Positions 1-10,899 of a DNA stretch of 64,000 nucleotides are shown here, in pieces. The notes under the pieces were generated by a model, which made no database searches, was not told the origin of the DNA, and saw nothing but the letters and a program-made list of their open reading frames with translations. Within the stretch, counting starts at the first letter, position 1; the number at the start of each line of letters is the position of its first letter. Made by a program: the position numbers and the translations under genes. The stretch is from Anastatus disparis (lineage: Eukaryota; Arthropoda; Insecta; Hymenoptera; Eupelmidae), in assembly GCA_017163975.1 (NCBI GenBank), contig JAFFSR010000004.1, positions 2,542,001 to 2,606,000 of the forward strand. Reading direction: 5' to 3'.

Positions 1-154
1 CGAAGAGTCTTATTTATTTTATTGAAAATAATGAAAAATTCTTTTAACATTGGTTAATTTTTAAAATTCAGAAAATTATATTACGAACAATACGTTGATA
101 TTGATCTTTCTTAATTTTTAGTTATAATTTCCATAACTATAAATAATTGTTCGG

Positions 155-202
<48 letters not shown>
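155..202. repeat. (TA)n microsatellite
   Basis: An uninterrupted run of about 24 TA dinucleotides. It lies in AT-rich sequence downstream of the last visible exon of Ly6 gene A. No gene is associated with it. Confidence 0.95.
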
Positions 203-207
<5 letters not shown>

Positions 208-1235
208 TTTCTTTGTAAATTTATCGTCATTACAATGCATTTTCATGGTTATGTGCAATACCGACTGATTTCTACTTTACCGACCCTATGTTTTATGTAG
301 CTATTTAAGCAAGAAATATGCTTTAAAAAAGAACTATAACATAAGACCTCGAGAACGAAATAAATATTACACGAGACACGTATTTATACACATGAAGCTA
401 TTATTTAACGAGGTTAATTACGTTTAAGACAATTTTTGTCTTTATAGAGTCTTAAATTTAATTATTTTGTTTGTATCGTGCATATTGTTTATTACTTTCT
501 TGGCATATCTTCTTATTTTTTGCTTAAAAATATACTTTTTGCTTAAATTATAAAATTTAGGGAGTGCCTGGATGAGATCATCTCTTGCATTATGTCGCCG
601 CGTGATGCGACATGGGAGTGTATTTTTTTCAATTGTTGTAAATAATTTTTTTCAAAATTTATTAACATTTCTAAATTTAATTATTATTTTAAGGGTAATC
701 TAAAATTTAAATAATTATATACTTTTACATTTTAAAATATACTTTCAGACATAAAACACTGTGTAAATAATCCAATTTAAATTCACGTATCTCTTTTAAG
801 TGCATATAAGAGTTGAAGTAGGGATTGCGCGAAATGCTGCATATTTTTCCTAATTAAAGATAACTGAATGAAACAGCTCATCATTTATAATTAAATTAAA
901 TTTTAGATCAAGAAAATGTAGTTTTGGATTAAAAAATATTTCTGAGCCATATCCAAATTACTTTAATAGCATAAATAAGTACTCGACATATCAAATATTA
1001 AAAAAGTTGATGAATGTATCAATTTGTTAAGTATCTAATGCATTCAAAAATTCGGGTTTAATCTCTTGGCTATCAAATTCATTCAAATTTTTAGCAAGAC
1101 TTTTAATAATTATTTCTTAGTTTTTATACTTTTAGATTTATTACTTGTATGCTTAATATTGTGCTGTATATTAATGAAAAATATTATTTGACCTTAGTTA
1201 AAATTATAATTTTTTGATAAATAATTATTATTCAC
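203..1235. other. AT-rich sequence where Ly6-A exon 4 was expected
   Basis: Genes B-D each have a fourth exon encoding a CxxC...LCN motif and a hydrophobic tail. I read the minus strand here for such an exon and found none, so the end of gene A is probably left of the window or lost. A short GC-richer patch near 560-620 has no recognisable content. Confidence 0.4.
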
Positions 1236-3119
1236 CTGTTAATTTGATACAGTAGTATCCTCCATAATCTGAAAGAAACAGAATGCATTTGAATTATTAT
1301 GTTACCTGTTACTACTAATTCATACTTAATTTGTTACACGGAGAAAAATGCTCTTATAAATTTTAACATACTCTATAGGAAAGGAGGGACAAACTTGCAG
1401 AATGAAAAAAATTACTATTCTGAATAGCAAAATATTGCTATTCAGTATAGTAATTTTTTTGATACTGCAAGTTTATCCCTCCTTTCCTATAGCAAAATTT
1501 AAAGAGCATTTCTCTCCATGTATACACATATTCTTATTGAATCATTTTTGTCTTTTGACAAAAATAACTTTTAACCCTTTCAGAATCATTGTGCTTTATA
1601 ATGTACAACAATAATTTTTAGTTACTCTAAAATTGGGTAAAAGCTATTAAAAATATTTTGAAATAAAAATATGAATCAGTTTAAAGTGGATAATTCCTGA
1701 TGTCATAATGAGTTTATAGGCTGTTATGTGCACTTAACAAAAGAGGAAAAAACTCGAAAAACAACCTTTTATTATCATCGAAATTGACGATAAAAAAACT
1801 AAATAATATTAATAAATTATTAATAAAAGATTTTTAATTATTTTCAAAATGTTCTTCTCAAAAAAATTTCTGTTCTGAAAGGGTTAATAACACAAAGAGA
1901 ATTTCATGTATATAGATCAATGTTGTTTATGTTTATGCAGTAAAAACTTATTGACATAAAAGAGCGCATTTTTTTACGTTTTATTTTATCTCAATGAAAC
2001 TGTAATAGGAAGTTATTACATTAGCGCTTAACGAACGTACAATTTGTGTCGCTAAAGCATGACGATTTTAATAGTGATTTATTCTAACGTTAGTATTGTT
2101 CTGGATCTAATTAGATGCAAGACTCGCCTAACATTAAAATACGTCAACATTAACCGTTGAGTCAGCACGGTGTTGTTATATAATAAAATAAAATATCAAT
2201 ACGTAAATGTAAACAATGAATCATTTTAACCTTGACTTTTTTTAATATCGCAAAAATTGTTCTATATATCACTAAATTTAAATTCATATTTATTTTTATT
2301 CATAAAAAAGAAAAATTTGAATATTAATAAAGATGAAGATAAATAAATTTAATTATATATTCATAATTCATTAGAAATCAAACGATCCACATTAATTTTT
2401 CTTTTTAATTTTTTTCACGTGTGTTTATAAAAAAAAAACTCACCAGCACCTTGTCTACGTGCAGTGCTAAATTGGTCTGTTGAACTTGCGGAGTTGGGTA
2501 TGCATGACTGAGCGTATTTATTTTGTTTTGGATTTTTGTCACATTCGTCGTCAAAACCAGAGGAACAGAAGTAACATTGCAATGAAAATGCTGGAACAAT
2601 GTTAAAAATAATTTTTTATTTAAATTTTTTATTAATTTCTGTTTATATAAAAAATTTTAAAAATAAAACACATTTTCATTCTGTTATTTTATATTCTTGA
2701 TTTGGAAATATAAATTATTAATTGTTTTAGTGTAATGTTTCGAAAAGTAGAATCTTTAAAATTTATAATTACATAATAATAATAAAATATTGTAAAATTC
2801 AAAAGTTTAAAAAATTTTTATTTAAAACTATGAACAACAATAATTACATTTTTTTTAAAAACACGCACGACACTTTTTTCAGAATTAAATATATTAGTGA
2901 AACAAGAATTAATTTACAGATAATAATGACGTTTTCATGTCATTTCAATATTTAATAATTATAAGTTATAATTGCACAAAATAATCATTAAAAAATAGTA
3001 TTTAAAATATCCGATAGATTAAAATATAAAATCAATATATCCTTACCTTCATTCACAAAACACAACAGAAGCAATGTAACTGCAAATGAGTTTTTGAAAC
3101 TTAACTTCTTGAGATGCAT
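1236..3119 (-). CDS. Ly6/uPAR-domain secreted protein, gene A (3' end missing)
   Basis: Three exons are readable on the minus strand: 3047-3119 (signal peptide, starts MHLKKLSF, ends at a GTAAGG donor), 2444-2590 (first half of the Ly6 domain, LQCYFCSSGFDDEC, GTGAGT donor) and 1236-1268 (short exon with YYCIKL, GTGAAT donor). All junctions are phase 1, as in genes B-D. Ly6 proteins are small disulphide-rich three-finger proteins, usually secreted or GPI-anchored; in insects some act in ion-channel modulation or septate-junction assembly. The precise role here is unknown. The last exon (CxxC, LCN, GPI tail) was not found before the window edge, so the gene is partial or truncated. A TA-flanked MITE (1337-1520) lies in its second intron. 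The exon 1 and 2 calls are strong; exon 3 rests on its position, phase and a CIK motif shared with gene B. Confidence 0.75.
1337..1520. mobile_element. TA-flanked palindromic MITE
   Basis: The whole 184-bp unit is one imperfect hairpin. The left arm begins CACGGAGAAAAATGCTC and the right arm ends GAGCATTTCTCTCCATG. The centre is a palindrome around AATATT. A TA lies on each side (1335-1336, 1521-1522), as in Tc1/mariner-type insertions. It has no coding capacity; the open frame across it is a by-product of the palindrome. Confidence 0.8.
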
Positions 3120-6012
3120 TTTGACTGTTTGAAGGAGAAGGTAAGACTGAGAACTGCGCCTTGGATTGTCTTGCGTGAGATGTTTGATCTAATAGAGACA
3201 TGACTCAGTGCTAAATTATCAGGGTCACAAGCGTATTATGTTTTTTTTTTAAAAAAAAGAACTTGGGAAAAGATTGACTTAATAATGAGAAATATACTTA
3301 TCCTTATTTTTTTAATGAGGATTACGTAAGCAGAGTGACCAGAAAACGGTGAATTTCTTTTGATAACGCTTGTGTTTTTGTTTTCCAAATATCAAGCTTA
3401 AACTTTTTCATAGTACGATATTATTTAAAATACAATTCACACGTTCAAGCCGTGAAATATTTCTTAATGTCAAACTCACGTAAATATCAAGTTCTGAAAC
3501 ATTTTAAGAAATGGTTTCAGTTTTTTTTTTATTACCAACAGTTTTTACTTGTTTTCATATGTAGTAGCTGGTCAAGGTTTTAGTAAAAAAAATGTTCAAT
3601 TATTTTCTTTTACGGAGTTGGACGAGCTTGACCTACCACACATATTAATGTATGTTGTGTCTTCGTTTTGTGTCTACTTAATCTAATAAAACACTAAATT
3701 AGTATATTTCCGTTTAAATAATACACAATAAATACGTTAATTTAGGACTAATTATTAAAGTGATGGTTGTATAACGTTCAAGAGTTTTGTTTACCTTTTT
3801 TGGTATTTTAATTCATTGTCGGAAATAATAGGATGTCTTCAATCTAATTAGTATTAAACGAAACTGTATAACAATAAAAAATATATTAAAAAGTTTAACT
3901 TTTATCATAATTTATCTTACATAAAATAATAACGAGGACTTTACTTAAATTTATTTATTATGTTGTAGTTATAGAATGTAAATATTTTGTATCTGTACTA
4001 ATTGATTTCAAATGGATCGCAATAAAGAATTAGTTCAATATATTTTAGAAATGTCTCATACAAATTTTTCAATATTTTGAAAATTTTTGCGAAATGACAA
4101 AATTTGATTGTTAAAGAGAAGAAAGCTAATTTTTAGAACTTGTAACATTTGAATAGAACGAAAAAAAATAGTTATTATATTAATAATGACAAATCATTAT
4201 TCTGAAATTTGATTGATAAAAAAATAATGTACATATAGTTTTGAAAATTTAAAACATTAAGACTTTAAAAATTTTTTTTTTATTTGTATGTAGTAATAAA
4301 AAATAAAGCGCTTACGTTTTCTAAATACTTGTTTTATATATTCTATTCGTTGAGTAGCAATACGGTATTGTTCATTGTCGTTTTGTTAATAGATTTGACA
4401 TAAATTATCTTTAATTCCATTCTTCTAACTGTTTATTATTCATAACATCAAATGAAATGATATTGAACATTTTTAAAAGTTAATTTCATTAAAAAACATA
4501 ATTAATTAACAAAAAGATATATACTTTTAAAGCAAATCATATATTAAAAAAATAGATTTAAATATCAAAGCTTATTTTTTTAGACATAAAGTACTACATA
4601 AAATATTAAGTAAAAAGAGATTAGAATTTATTACTGCATATTTTTACCCTTTTCTAATGAAAAAATTTATTTCTTTGTAAAAGCTAATAACTGCAGCCAA
4701 AAACCAGGAGTTAGCCACATCTCGCACCATAAAAAGCAATATTTTCTTTAATAAGAAAAAGTTAATTTTATTGTACCGCTTCTAAGAAAAACTTAAAAAA
4801 CTTGATAATTAAAAGCTATCGCTGATAATATGATTTTAGCCAATCAAATGCATTTTAAAAAAAATAGTGCTTTTCTTGATACAAGATGCAACTATGTCAT
4901 TATTTTCGGCTGCAGTGATTAGTTTTTACACAAAACTAGCTTTTCTCATTAGTGAAGGATAGAGATATACGACCTCCTCTTAATTAACTAATACGTTAAT
5001 CTCTTTTGTGTACACAAGATTACGGAATGTAGTTCACATTAATCGCACAGTGCATATATACGTTAGTAAAATAAAAAAAACTGATGCCAATATGTTGACT
5101 TCAAGTTTCTTCAAATACAAGTTTTTTACCTAATTTTTGACTCGATGAAATATTTGATACGAACAATTGAAGGCCCGGATGCAATAAGGGCATTTACGCT
5201 CAGAGCACGTAAAAGTGAAGTCACTTGGTAGTAAAAATTTCATTTTCTTCAAACAAATTACAAAAAATTTGAAAATGTAAAACTCATCCCGCCGCATCTT
5301 TTTTATATAAACAGTTTTTTTATGAAATTTTTATTTTTCAAGAAAAAAATTAAAAACAAGAAAATTTTTTACATTAAATTTCAATACTTTTTTAAATTTA
5401 AATCGTTGTAACTCGAATAAATATTAACCGATTTCGCTAAAATTTGAAATATATCTTCTAAACATCATAGCGGAATTCATGATAATGATAAAAAATGTCA
5501 ATTCTTAAATAGTTAGTCGTAATTGTTAATTAATACAAATTACAAATTGTGCGTTTATAATGTTCTCGAGAAAAAAGTATCGAGGGAACTTTCAAGTACA
5601 AGAAATTTGCAGCGAGAAAGTTTTTGGTTTTTGTACAAAGAAGATTTGTGGAAAGTTTCAAATTGATTGATAAATAATTTAAAAAAATATAACAAACTTT
5701 ACAAGTAGCGCGCATGCGGTCGAGCGCTGCAATTTTCTTATAAGTTAGATTCTCAGTGAATATTACGTCAACTGAATGACTCTTTGTAAGTATTATTTGG
5801 GAAAAGCAATAATACAAATATAACAATATAAAATTTAATATTTTAAATAATATAATATTTATTAAATTAAATTAACATGTAAATAAAAACATGTGAATAC
5901 ATAAATCGATTATTGATGTTTATTAATTTTTCAAAAATTAATGGCTTTTCCATTTATACTCGTACTTTCATAAAACATTACTCTATTGTATGATCAAATT
6001 AATTGAAAATAC
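3120..6012. other. Intergenic AT-rich sequence
   Basis: No gene recognised. The stretch lies between Ly6 gene A and the left LTR of the retrotransposon. A degenerate palindromic repeat is noted separately at 4645-4965. The minus-strand open frame at 5530-5826 has no family signature and no homopolymer-free support as a gene. Confidence 0.5.
4645..4965. repeat. Degenerate inverted repeat, probable old MITE
   Basis: The left arm (CCTTTTCTAATGA, CTGCAGCCAAAA) pairs with the right arm (TTTCGGCTGCAG, TCATTAGTGAAGG). The arms have drifted and the ends are not sharp. No coding capacity or clear target duplication is visible. Confidence 0.45.
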
Positions 6013-6345
6013 TGTTACGTGGGATTCTTGATACGCACTCCTATGGGGAGTGTGAGGATGTAAAATAATTACAAGAGAATTAATACGAAGTTATCTGTTA
6101 TTTATTATAAGAGTAATTACAGTGAGAGAGAGACTGATTACTACTTTGTTCTAGCGCGTCCGGCGATGGTCTGTCGCTCGTCGTCGTCCAAAACGACGAT
6201 GTAAGTTGCCCGCGACGAAGTGCCGAATCAGCACTTCGCGCATCGTGCGACTCTTGGTCCGGAAACTCGGAGTCGCATTTCTCTGAGTTTCTACCTTATT
6301 TTATGTTTTATATTATAATATACGTACAATATAATGTACGTAGCA
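6013..6345 (-). repeat. 3' LTR of the Ty3/gypsy-like retrotransposon
   Basis: A 333-bp direct repeat, with the TG...CA termini seen from either strand. I read it base for base against the copy at 17189-17521 and found no difference, which implies a very recent insertion. The flank ATAC just left of it matches ATAC just right of the other LTR, a 4-bp target duplication. It is the 3' LTR because the coding genes run on the minus strand. Confidence 0.95.
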
Positions 6346-8360
6346 CGTCCGAGGCCGCGAGGCTTCGGCCCCCGAAGCCAAGAACGTACACATGAATACA
6401 ATAATAAAAAAATTTATTAAACTTAAGTCCCTACAGTGTAACTGAGAAAAAAAATTTTGTGTACCTATACAGGCCGATGCCTGTCCTGGCTTACAATTTC
6501 GCTTTTTATCTATTCCATGTTTGTATGTTGTTATGTATGTGTTGTTTGTGTTCTAATTTATTCTACTGTTTTATTTTTAAATATTTTTTCATTTAAACTA
6601 CGAATTTATGGTCTCTCTCTTTTTTCCAAAAAGATATATGACATTTATAATAAAATATTTTACAAAATTGTACAAAAATTAAAATGAATTTTAAATTAAT
6701 AAATAATATAGCTTTAAATACAAAATTCATTATCTTATTTTCTAATGTTAAGAGATGTTTCTTCTGAAGATACTCGTGCGCATCATGTTGCACTCTTGAT
6801 AAGATAAGAAGCCTTTCACATCACGAAATACATTCTTCCTCGGATGATATTTAATTTTATTCTAAAGTAATTTAAAGAACCTTCTACTTGTTTTTGTGTG
6901 GGTTTGAAGCGGAATTCGAACGTGGATTCGAACTCCTTTTTTTTTGTCGAACTTTTATAATAAAATTTGTACATGATTTTTCAATAATTGTATGATTTAT
7001 CTGAAACAAAAATTAACTTATTAGTAGAAAAGGGTCCCCCCTCTATTTCTAACTGTTTAACCGTCATTTATCTATTTTTTGGTTCCTCCTTCCTTATAAA
7101 ATACTTCTTTTTTTATTAAATTGATCACTGATTAATACTCTATCATGTATCCTCAAAGCTGCGTCTTACAAAAAATTTATTTATTAACTCTATGTGTTCT
7201 CTTTGACGCTTTTGTTTATCTTTTTTTGGTTGACATTATCGTTTAAGAAGCGCTGCGTCAACTAGAATATGACCACGGTTTCGACCACGATTGGCTTGAT
7301 AATCGCCTTTTTTTTCTAAAATTTTATTTTGCTTCCAGTATTTTTTATGCATTATTATTTTAATTTTATAAGCAATGTTATTCAACTCAAAAACTCATTG
7401 GATTTTCACTTTACTTCTTTTTCGAACAAATTTATAAAGGATACTTGCGTTCGATTCCCATGGGTTTTTGGGATATGTTCAGTTGTTAAGGTGATATATT
7501 TTTTTTTCAGATCTTAGTCCTTTAGCTGAGTTCTTAATAATTCATAATTATTATTAATATTCAACTTCTTTTATCACGAAGTTGATAACATATGCATATA
7601 ATGGTTCACTGTATTTAACAGTATATTTTTGCTTTTTTTTCTCTTTAACCTTTATTTCCAATTTTTTTTCATGTTTTATTGATTAAACTATGCATGTCAT
7701 GTTGCTTTATTTACAACATAGAGAAGATTTACTTCTCGTTATAATTTTTATTTACATTTTATTTATTCTTTTTCTTTGAACTCATGCCTGTTATTACCTT
7801 ATTTTTTTTTATTCCTTGGACTTATATTTTTCGTAAGGGTAAGGGGTAAAAGGATACTCATAGGGAATCTTAGGCGAGATCCTGCATTTCTTTTATAGTT
7901 GTTATTATTATTTGAGTTGCCTAACTTTTGCTAATTTTACAATTTTGTTGATAATAAAAATATTTTTATCACAATCATCTTCAAAAACAATTAGCTAATT
8001 TATTATTTTTATTTATTAGTAAGAACGTTTCTTTTTCTCTTGCGGCCAATTCTTTTGACGCTTTGCTTTACAACTGAATCTTATCTACTAATTATTTTTC
8101 TTATTTATTTTTGCTTTTATTCAAAAGATATTTGATTCTTTTTTTTGCTTACACAATATTTGTTGAAACATCGCGCCTTCAAGGATATCTTATTATTCTC
8201 ATTTCTTAATTTCAACCATTATTATTAATTTTCATTTTTTTTTTATATATTTTCTATTTATCTTCTGTAAAATAAGCAGTGATCATATGTCGTTCTTTCT
8301 TTTTCCTCGTCCGAAGGCCGCGGAAAAAGAAAAGTTTTCGTTGCATTTCATATTGAAAAA
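6346..8360 (-). other. 3' untranslated region of the retrotransposon
   Basis: About 2 kb between the integrase stop and the 3' LTR. It is T-rich on the plus strand and has no supported coding frame; in particular no envelope signature (signal peptide, furin site, transmembrane anchor) was seen. The bases touching the LTR are GC-rich and partly palindromic (GGCTTCGGCC), not the usual purine-only polypurine tract. Confidence 0.6.
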
Positions 8361-10739
8361 TTAATTACTTGCTTTGTCTGTGAAAGGAGGAGGTGCTTTT
8401 ACTGTAGTTGCGCGCTTTATTTTGTCTACGTGAACCGTTTTTATCTTACTCGCGTTTTTTATTGTTACCTTATGTTTCGCGTTATTTATCTCTATGATTT
8501 CGTACGGTCCCTCATATTGCGCGTCGTATTTACCCTTCTGCGGTTGTTTTAGTAAGTAAACGCTCTCACCCTCTCGGAAGTGTTTAGTGTTTAATTTCTT
8601 ATCGTAGTAAAATTTTGACCTGTACTTGGCCTGTACTAAGTTCATTGCCGCTAATGTTTGTAATTGAGAAAGGTTTTCTACCGTTTCTTTTAAATATTCA
8701 TCATATGTTTGTAATTTTTCCTTCGGTGGAAAGCTTGATGGCATACGTGCTTTGTATCCGAACACTAGTTCGTAAGGGCTGTATCCTGTTGCTTCGTGTT
8801 TTGTACAGTTATATGCTAACTGGCATAAGTCTAGCCATTCGGCCCAATCTGACTTTTCTTCCATATATGCTTTTAAATATTCTGTGACTGTATGATGCAT
8901 GCGTTCGATTCCTCCTTGACTTTGAGGATGATACGCAGTTGTGCAATATTTTTCTATTTTAAATATCTCTGCAAATTCTTCAAGTAGATTATTTACGAAA
9001 TGCCTGCCTTGATCCGTAACAATATCAGATGGCGGCCCAAAATATGCCAACACTTTCCGTGTAAGGGCGTGTGCTACTTCTTCTGCATCTGCATGCACCG
9101 TCGGTATTAAGACACAATATTTAGTTAGCCAGTCTTGCACTGTCAGCACATATCTATATCCTTCTTTTGTTTGTTTTAATGGCCCGTAAAAATCCATAGA
9201 TAACTTTTGAAAGGCTTTTGCAGGTGTGTCTGTAATCAACATAGGCAGCCGTGTTTTAACACGTACTAGCTTCTTTGTTTGGCAATTTTTGCATCCTAGG
9301 ACGAATTGTCGCACATCTGGTCTCATGTTTCTCCAATAATAATCTGCTGCTATTTTGCTATACGTTTTATTTATTCCTCTGTGCCCACCTATCGCTGCCT
9401 CATGATATTCTTTGAGTAATCTATATCTATCTTCTACCGGTGGTACTGGAATATTATTTTGGTAAAATACTGCTACCAATGATATATTTGCGAATATTTC
9501 ATTAAACATTTCTATGAAGTATGTCCAGTCGCTAATTGAGAGCATTGCTAAGTCTCTCACGACGCTAACGTAAGGAATTTCATATTGCAAAATTATCCTT
9601 TTCAAATTTTTAATACATTTTTTAATATCTGCTTTTAGTGCTTTATCGTCTATATGTGCTTTAATGAATGAACAAAATATGAAATTATCTTTGTAATTAG
9701 ATACATGTACCTCGCCGACTGCAAATTTTCTGCTTAACATTTCTTCCGGATTTATATATTGCCGCTCTATAAGTGCTTCAATTATTTCTGTATTTAAGTA
9801 AAAATCTGTTGAAATCGTATAAATTAAATTTTCTTTATATTTAAATGGGTGATCTCTTAATATTTTTAATTTACTAAATGGCTGTGGTACTTCGTCATCT
9901 AACGGAGCCCAAGGTGGTTTCTCGCGCGGCGGCCTTGCATTCTTTACAAGGCAACGCTCGAGCGCATCACTTATCTTATGTGATTGACTCTTTTCTCTTT
10001 GCGCCAGTAAGTCTGTCGTAGGTGTAATAGGAGTACCTGGCTTGTTGATATTATTATCTTGTTGTTCGTTGTCGTTTTCGCTCGACGCTGTACTTTCTTC
10101 GTTTTCTTTATTATTTTGATGTCTTTTTACTATATTATTTTTCCTTGTATAAAGGTACGGCGTAAAATGCCTTCCTTTTAAATGTAGATGAATAAAATTA
10201 TTTGAACTATTTGCCTTGAAATGGCAATATAGTGTTTCATCATAATCTGTTATAAAATGTACGCATACGTTTTGATTAAATTCACAAGAAAATATAAATA
10301 CACAATCAACATCGGCGTGTCTTGTGCGTGACGTCAAAATAGCTTCTGCTGTTTGCGGATCTCCGCATGCTCCTAATGATATTGCGTCTAATAAAATGTC
10401 TCTTAATTCATTCGCGGACATTCCTAAATTACATACTTTAATTACTGAGTGAAAAAAACAATTACCGTCTTTCGGTATATTGTCATCCCTTATCAAATCT
10501 AACCAGTATTGTGCGCATTCATCACTTGCATCATATACTTCGAACACACCCGCACCATCATTAAAAGAATTACTCCAACTTATTGGTCCATTTTCGTCAT
10601 CGTTTTGTACTGTTTCTATTATATTCATATGCTCATTTTCTTCGTCAGTTTTTTCTTCTTCTTCAAGGTCCTGCGACTCAGTCTCATCTAAATTATTTTT
10701 ATCTAATTCTACGTCACTCTCATTCTCTTCCTGCTCCAT
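8361..10739 (-). CDS. pol (int): Integrase polyprotein with OTU-like and macrodomain-like regions
   Basis: A 792-residue frame. Residues 1-50 are acidic. About 55-195 resemble an OTU cysteine protease: DGNC at 91-94 with Cys94, and His191 in GRHFTPY. About 290-427 (NLIYTISTDF, GEV, IIL...IP, W...EMFNEIF) resemble a macrodomain without an intact GCGLD loop. The integrase follows: zinc-binding H446, H453, C483, C486, then catalytic D516, D576, E612 (DD35E) and a GPY-like C-terminal module (GPYEIIEI). Integrase inserts the cDNA copy into the genome. OTU enzymes remove ubiquitin; macrodomains bind or hydrolyse ADP-ribose. The frame stays open upstream of this Met to about 10940, overlapping the RT frame by about 41 nt, so it may be translated by a +1 shift rather than from this AUG. 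Integrase is certain, OTU likely, macrodomain tentative. Confidence 0.93.
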   Translation of the reverse strand: MEQEENESDVELDKNNLDETESQDLEEEEKTDEENEHMNIIETVQNDDENGPISWSNSFNDGAGVFEVYDASDECAQYWLDLIRDDNIPKDGNCFFHSVIKVCNLGMSANELRDILLDAISLGACGDPQTAEAILTSRTRHADVDCVFIFSCEFNQNVCVHFITDYDETLYCHFKANSSNNFIHLHLKGRHFTPYLYTRKNNIVKRHQNNKENEESTASSENDNEQQDNNINKPGTPITPTTDLLAQREKSQSHKISDALERCLVKNARPPREKPPWAPLDDEVPQPFSKLKILRDHPFKYKENLIYTISTDFYLNTEIIEALIERQYINPEEMLSRKFAVGEVHVSNYKDNFIFCSFIKAHIDDKALKADIKKCIKNLKRIILQYEIPYVSVVRDLAMLSISDWTYFIEMFNEIFANISLVAVFYQNNIPVPPVEDRYRLLKEYHEAAIGGHRGINKTYSKIAADYYWRNMRPDVRQFVLGCKNCQTKKLVRVKTRLPMLITDTPAKAFQKLSMDFYGPLKQTKEGYRYVLTVQDWLTKYCVLIPTVHADAEEVAHALTRKVLAYFGPPSDIVTDQGRHFVNNLLEEFAEIFKIEKYCTTAYHPQSQGGIERMHHTVTEYLKAYMEEKSDWAEWLDLCQLAYNCTKHEATGYSPYELVFGYKARMPSSFPPKEKLQTYDEYLKETVENLSQLQTLAAMNLVQAKYRSKFYYDKKLNTKHFREGESVYLLKQPQKGKYDAQYEGPYEIIEINNAKHKVTIKNASKIKTVHVDKIKRATTVKAPPPFTDKASN

Positions 10740-10899
10740 GCTTTCGTCTTGCGACTCAGATTCACTGACGTCATGCTTATCTCTCTCGCTTTCACTCTCA
10801 CTTATAATTTCTTTTTCTTGATTTTTATTTGTATCTTGTACCTCAAACTCGTCCTCGAAATATGAACCTTTGTCTGTTTCACTGTCAATAATTTCGACT

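Noticed and set aside
1402..1614. 70-residue plus-strand open frame
   Set aside because: Its first half is the arm of the palindromic MITE at 1337-1520; hydrophobic AT-rich translation without a family.
5530..5826. 98-residue minus-strand frame as a gene
   Set aside because: No domain, no splice context and composition of AT-rich spacer; left as non-coding.
6346..8360. Envelope gene (errantivirus-like) in the retrotransposon
   Set aside because: No open frame of adequate length, signal peptide, cleavage site or transmembrane anchor in the 2-kb tail.
10480..10821. Plus-strand frames rich in Ser/Leu opposite the integrase gene
   Set aside because: Antisense shadow of the acidic N-terminus of the integrase frame.
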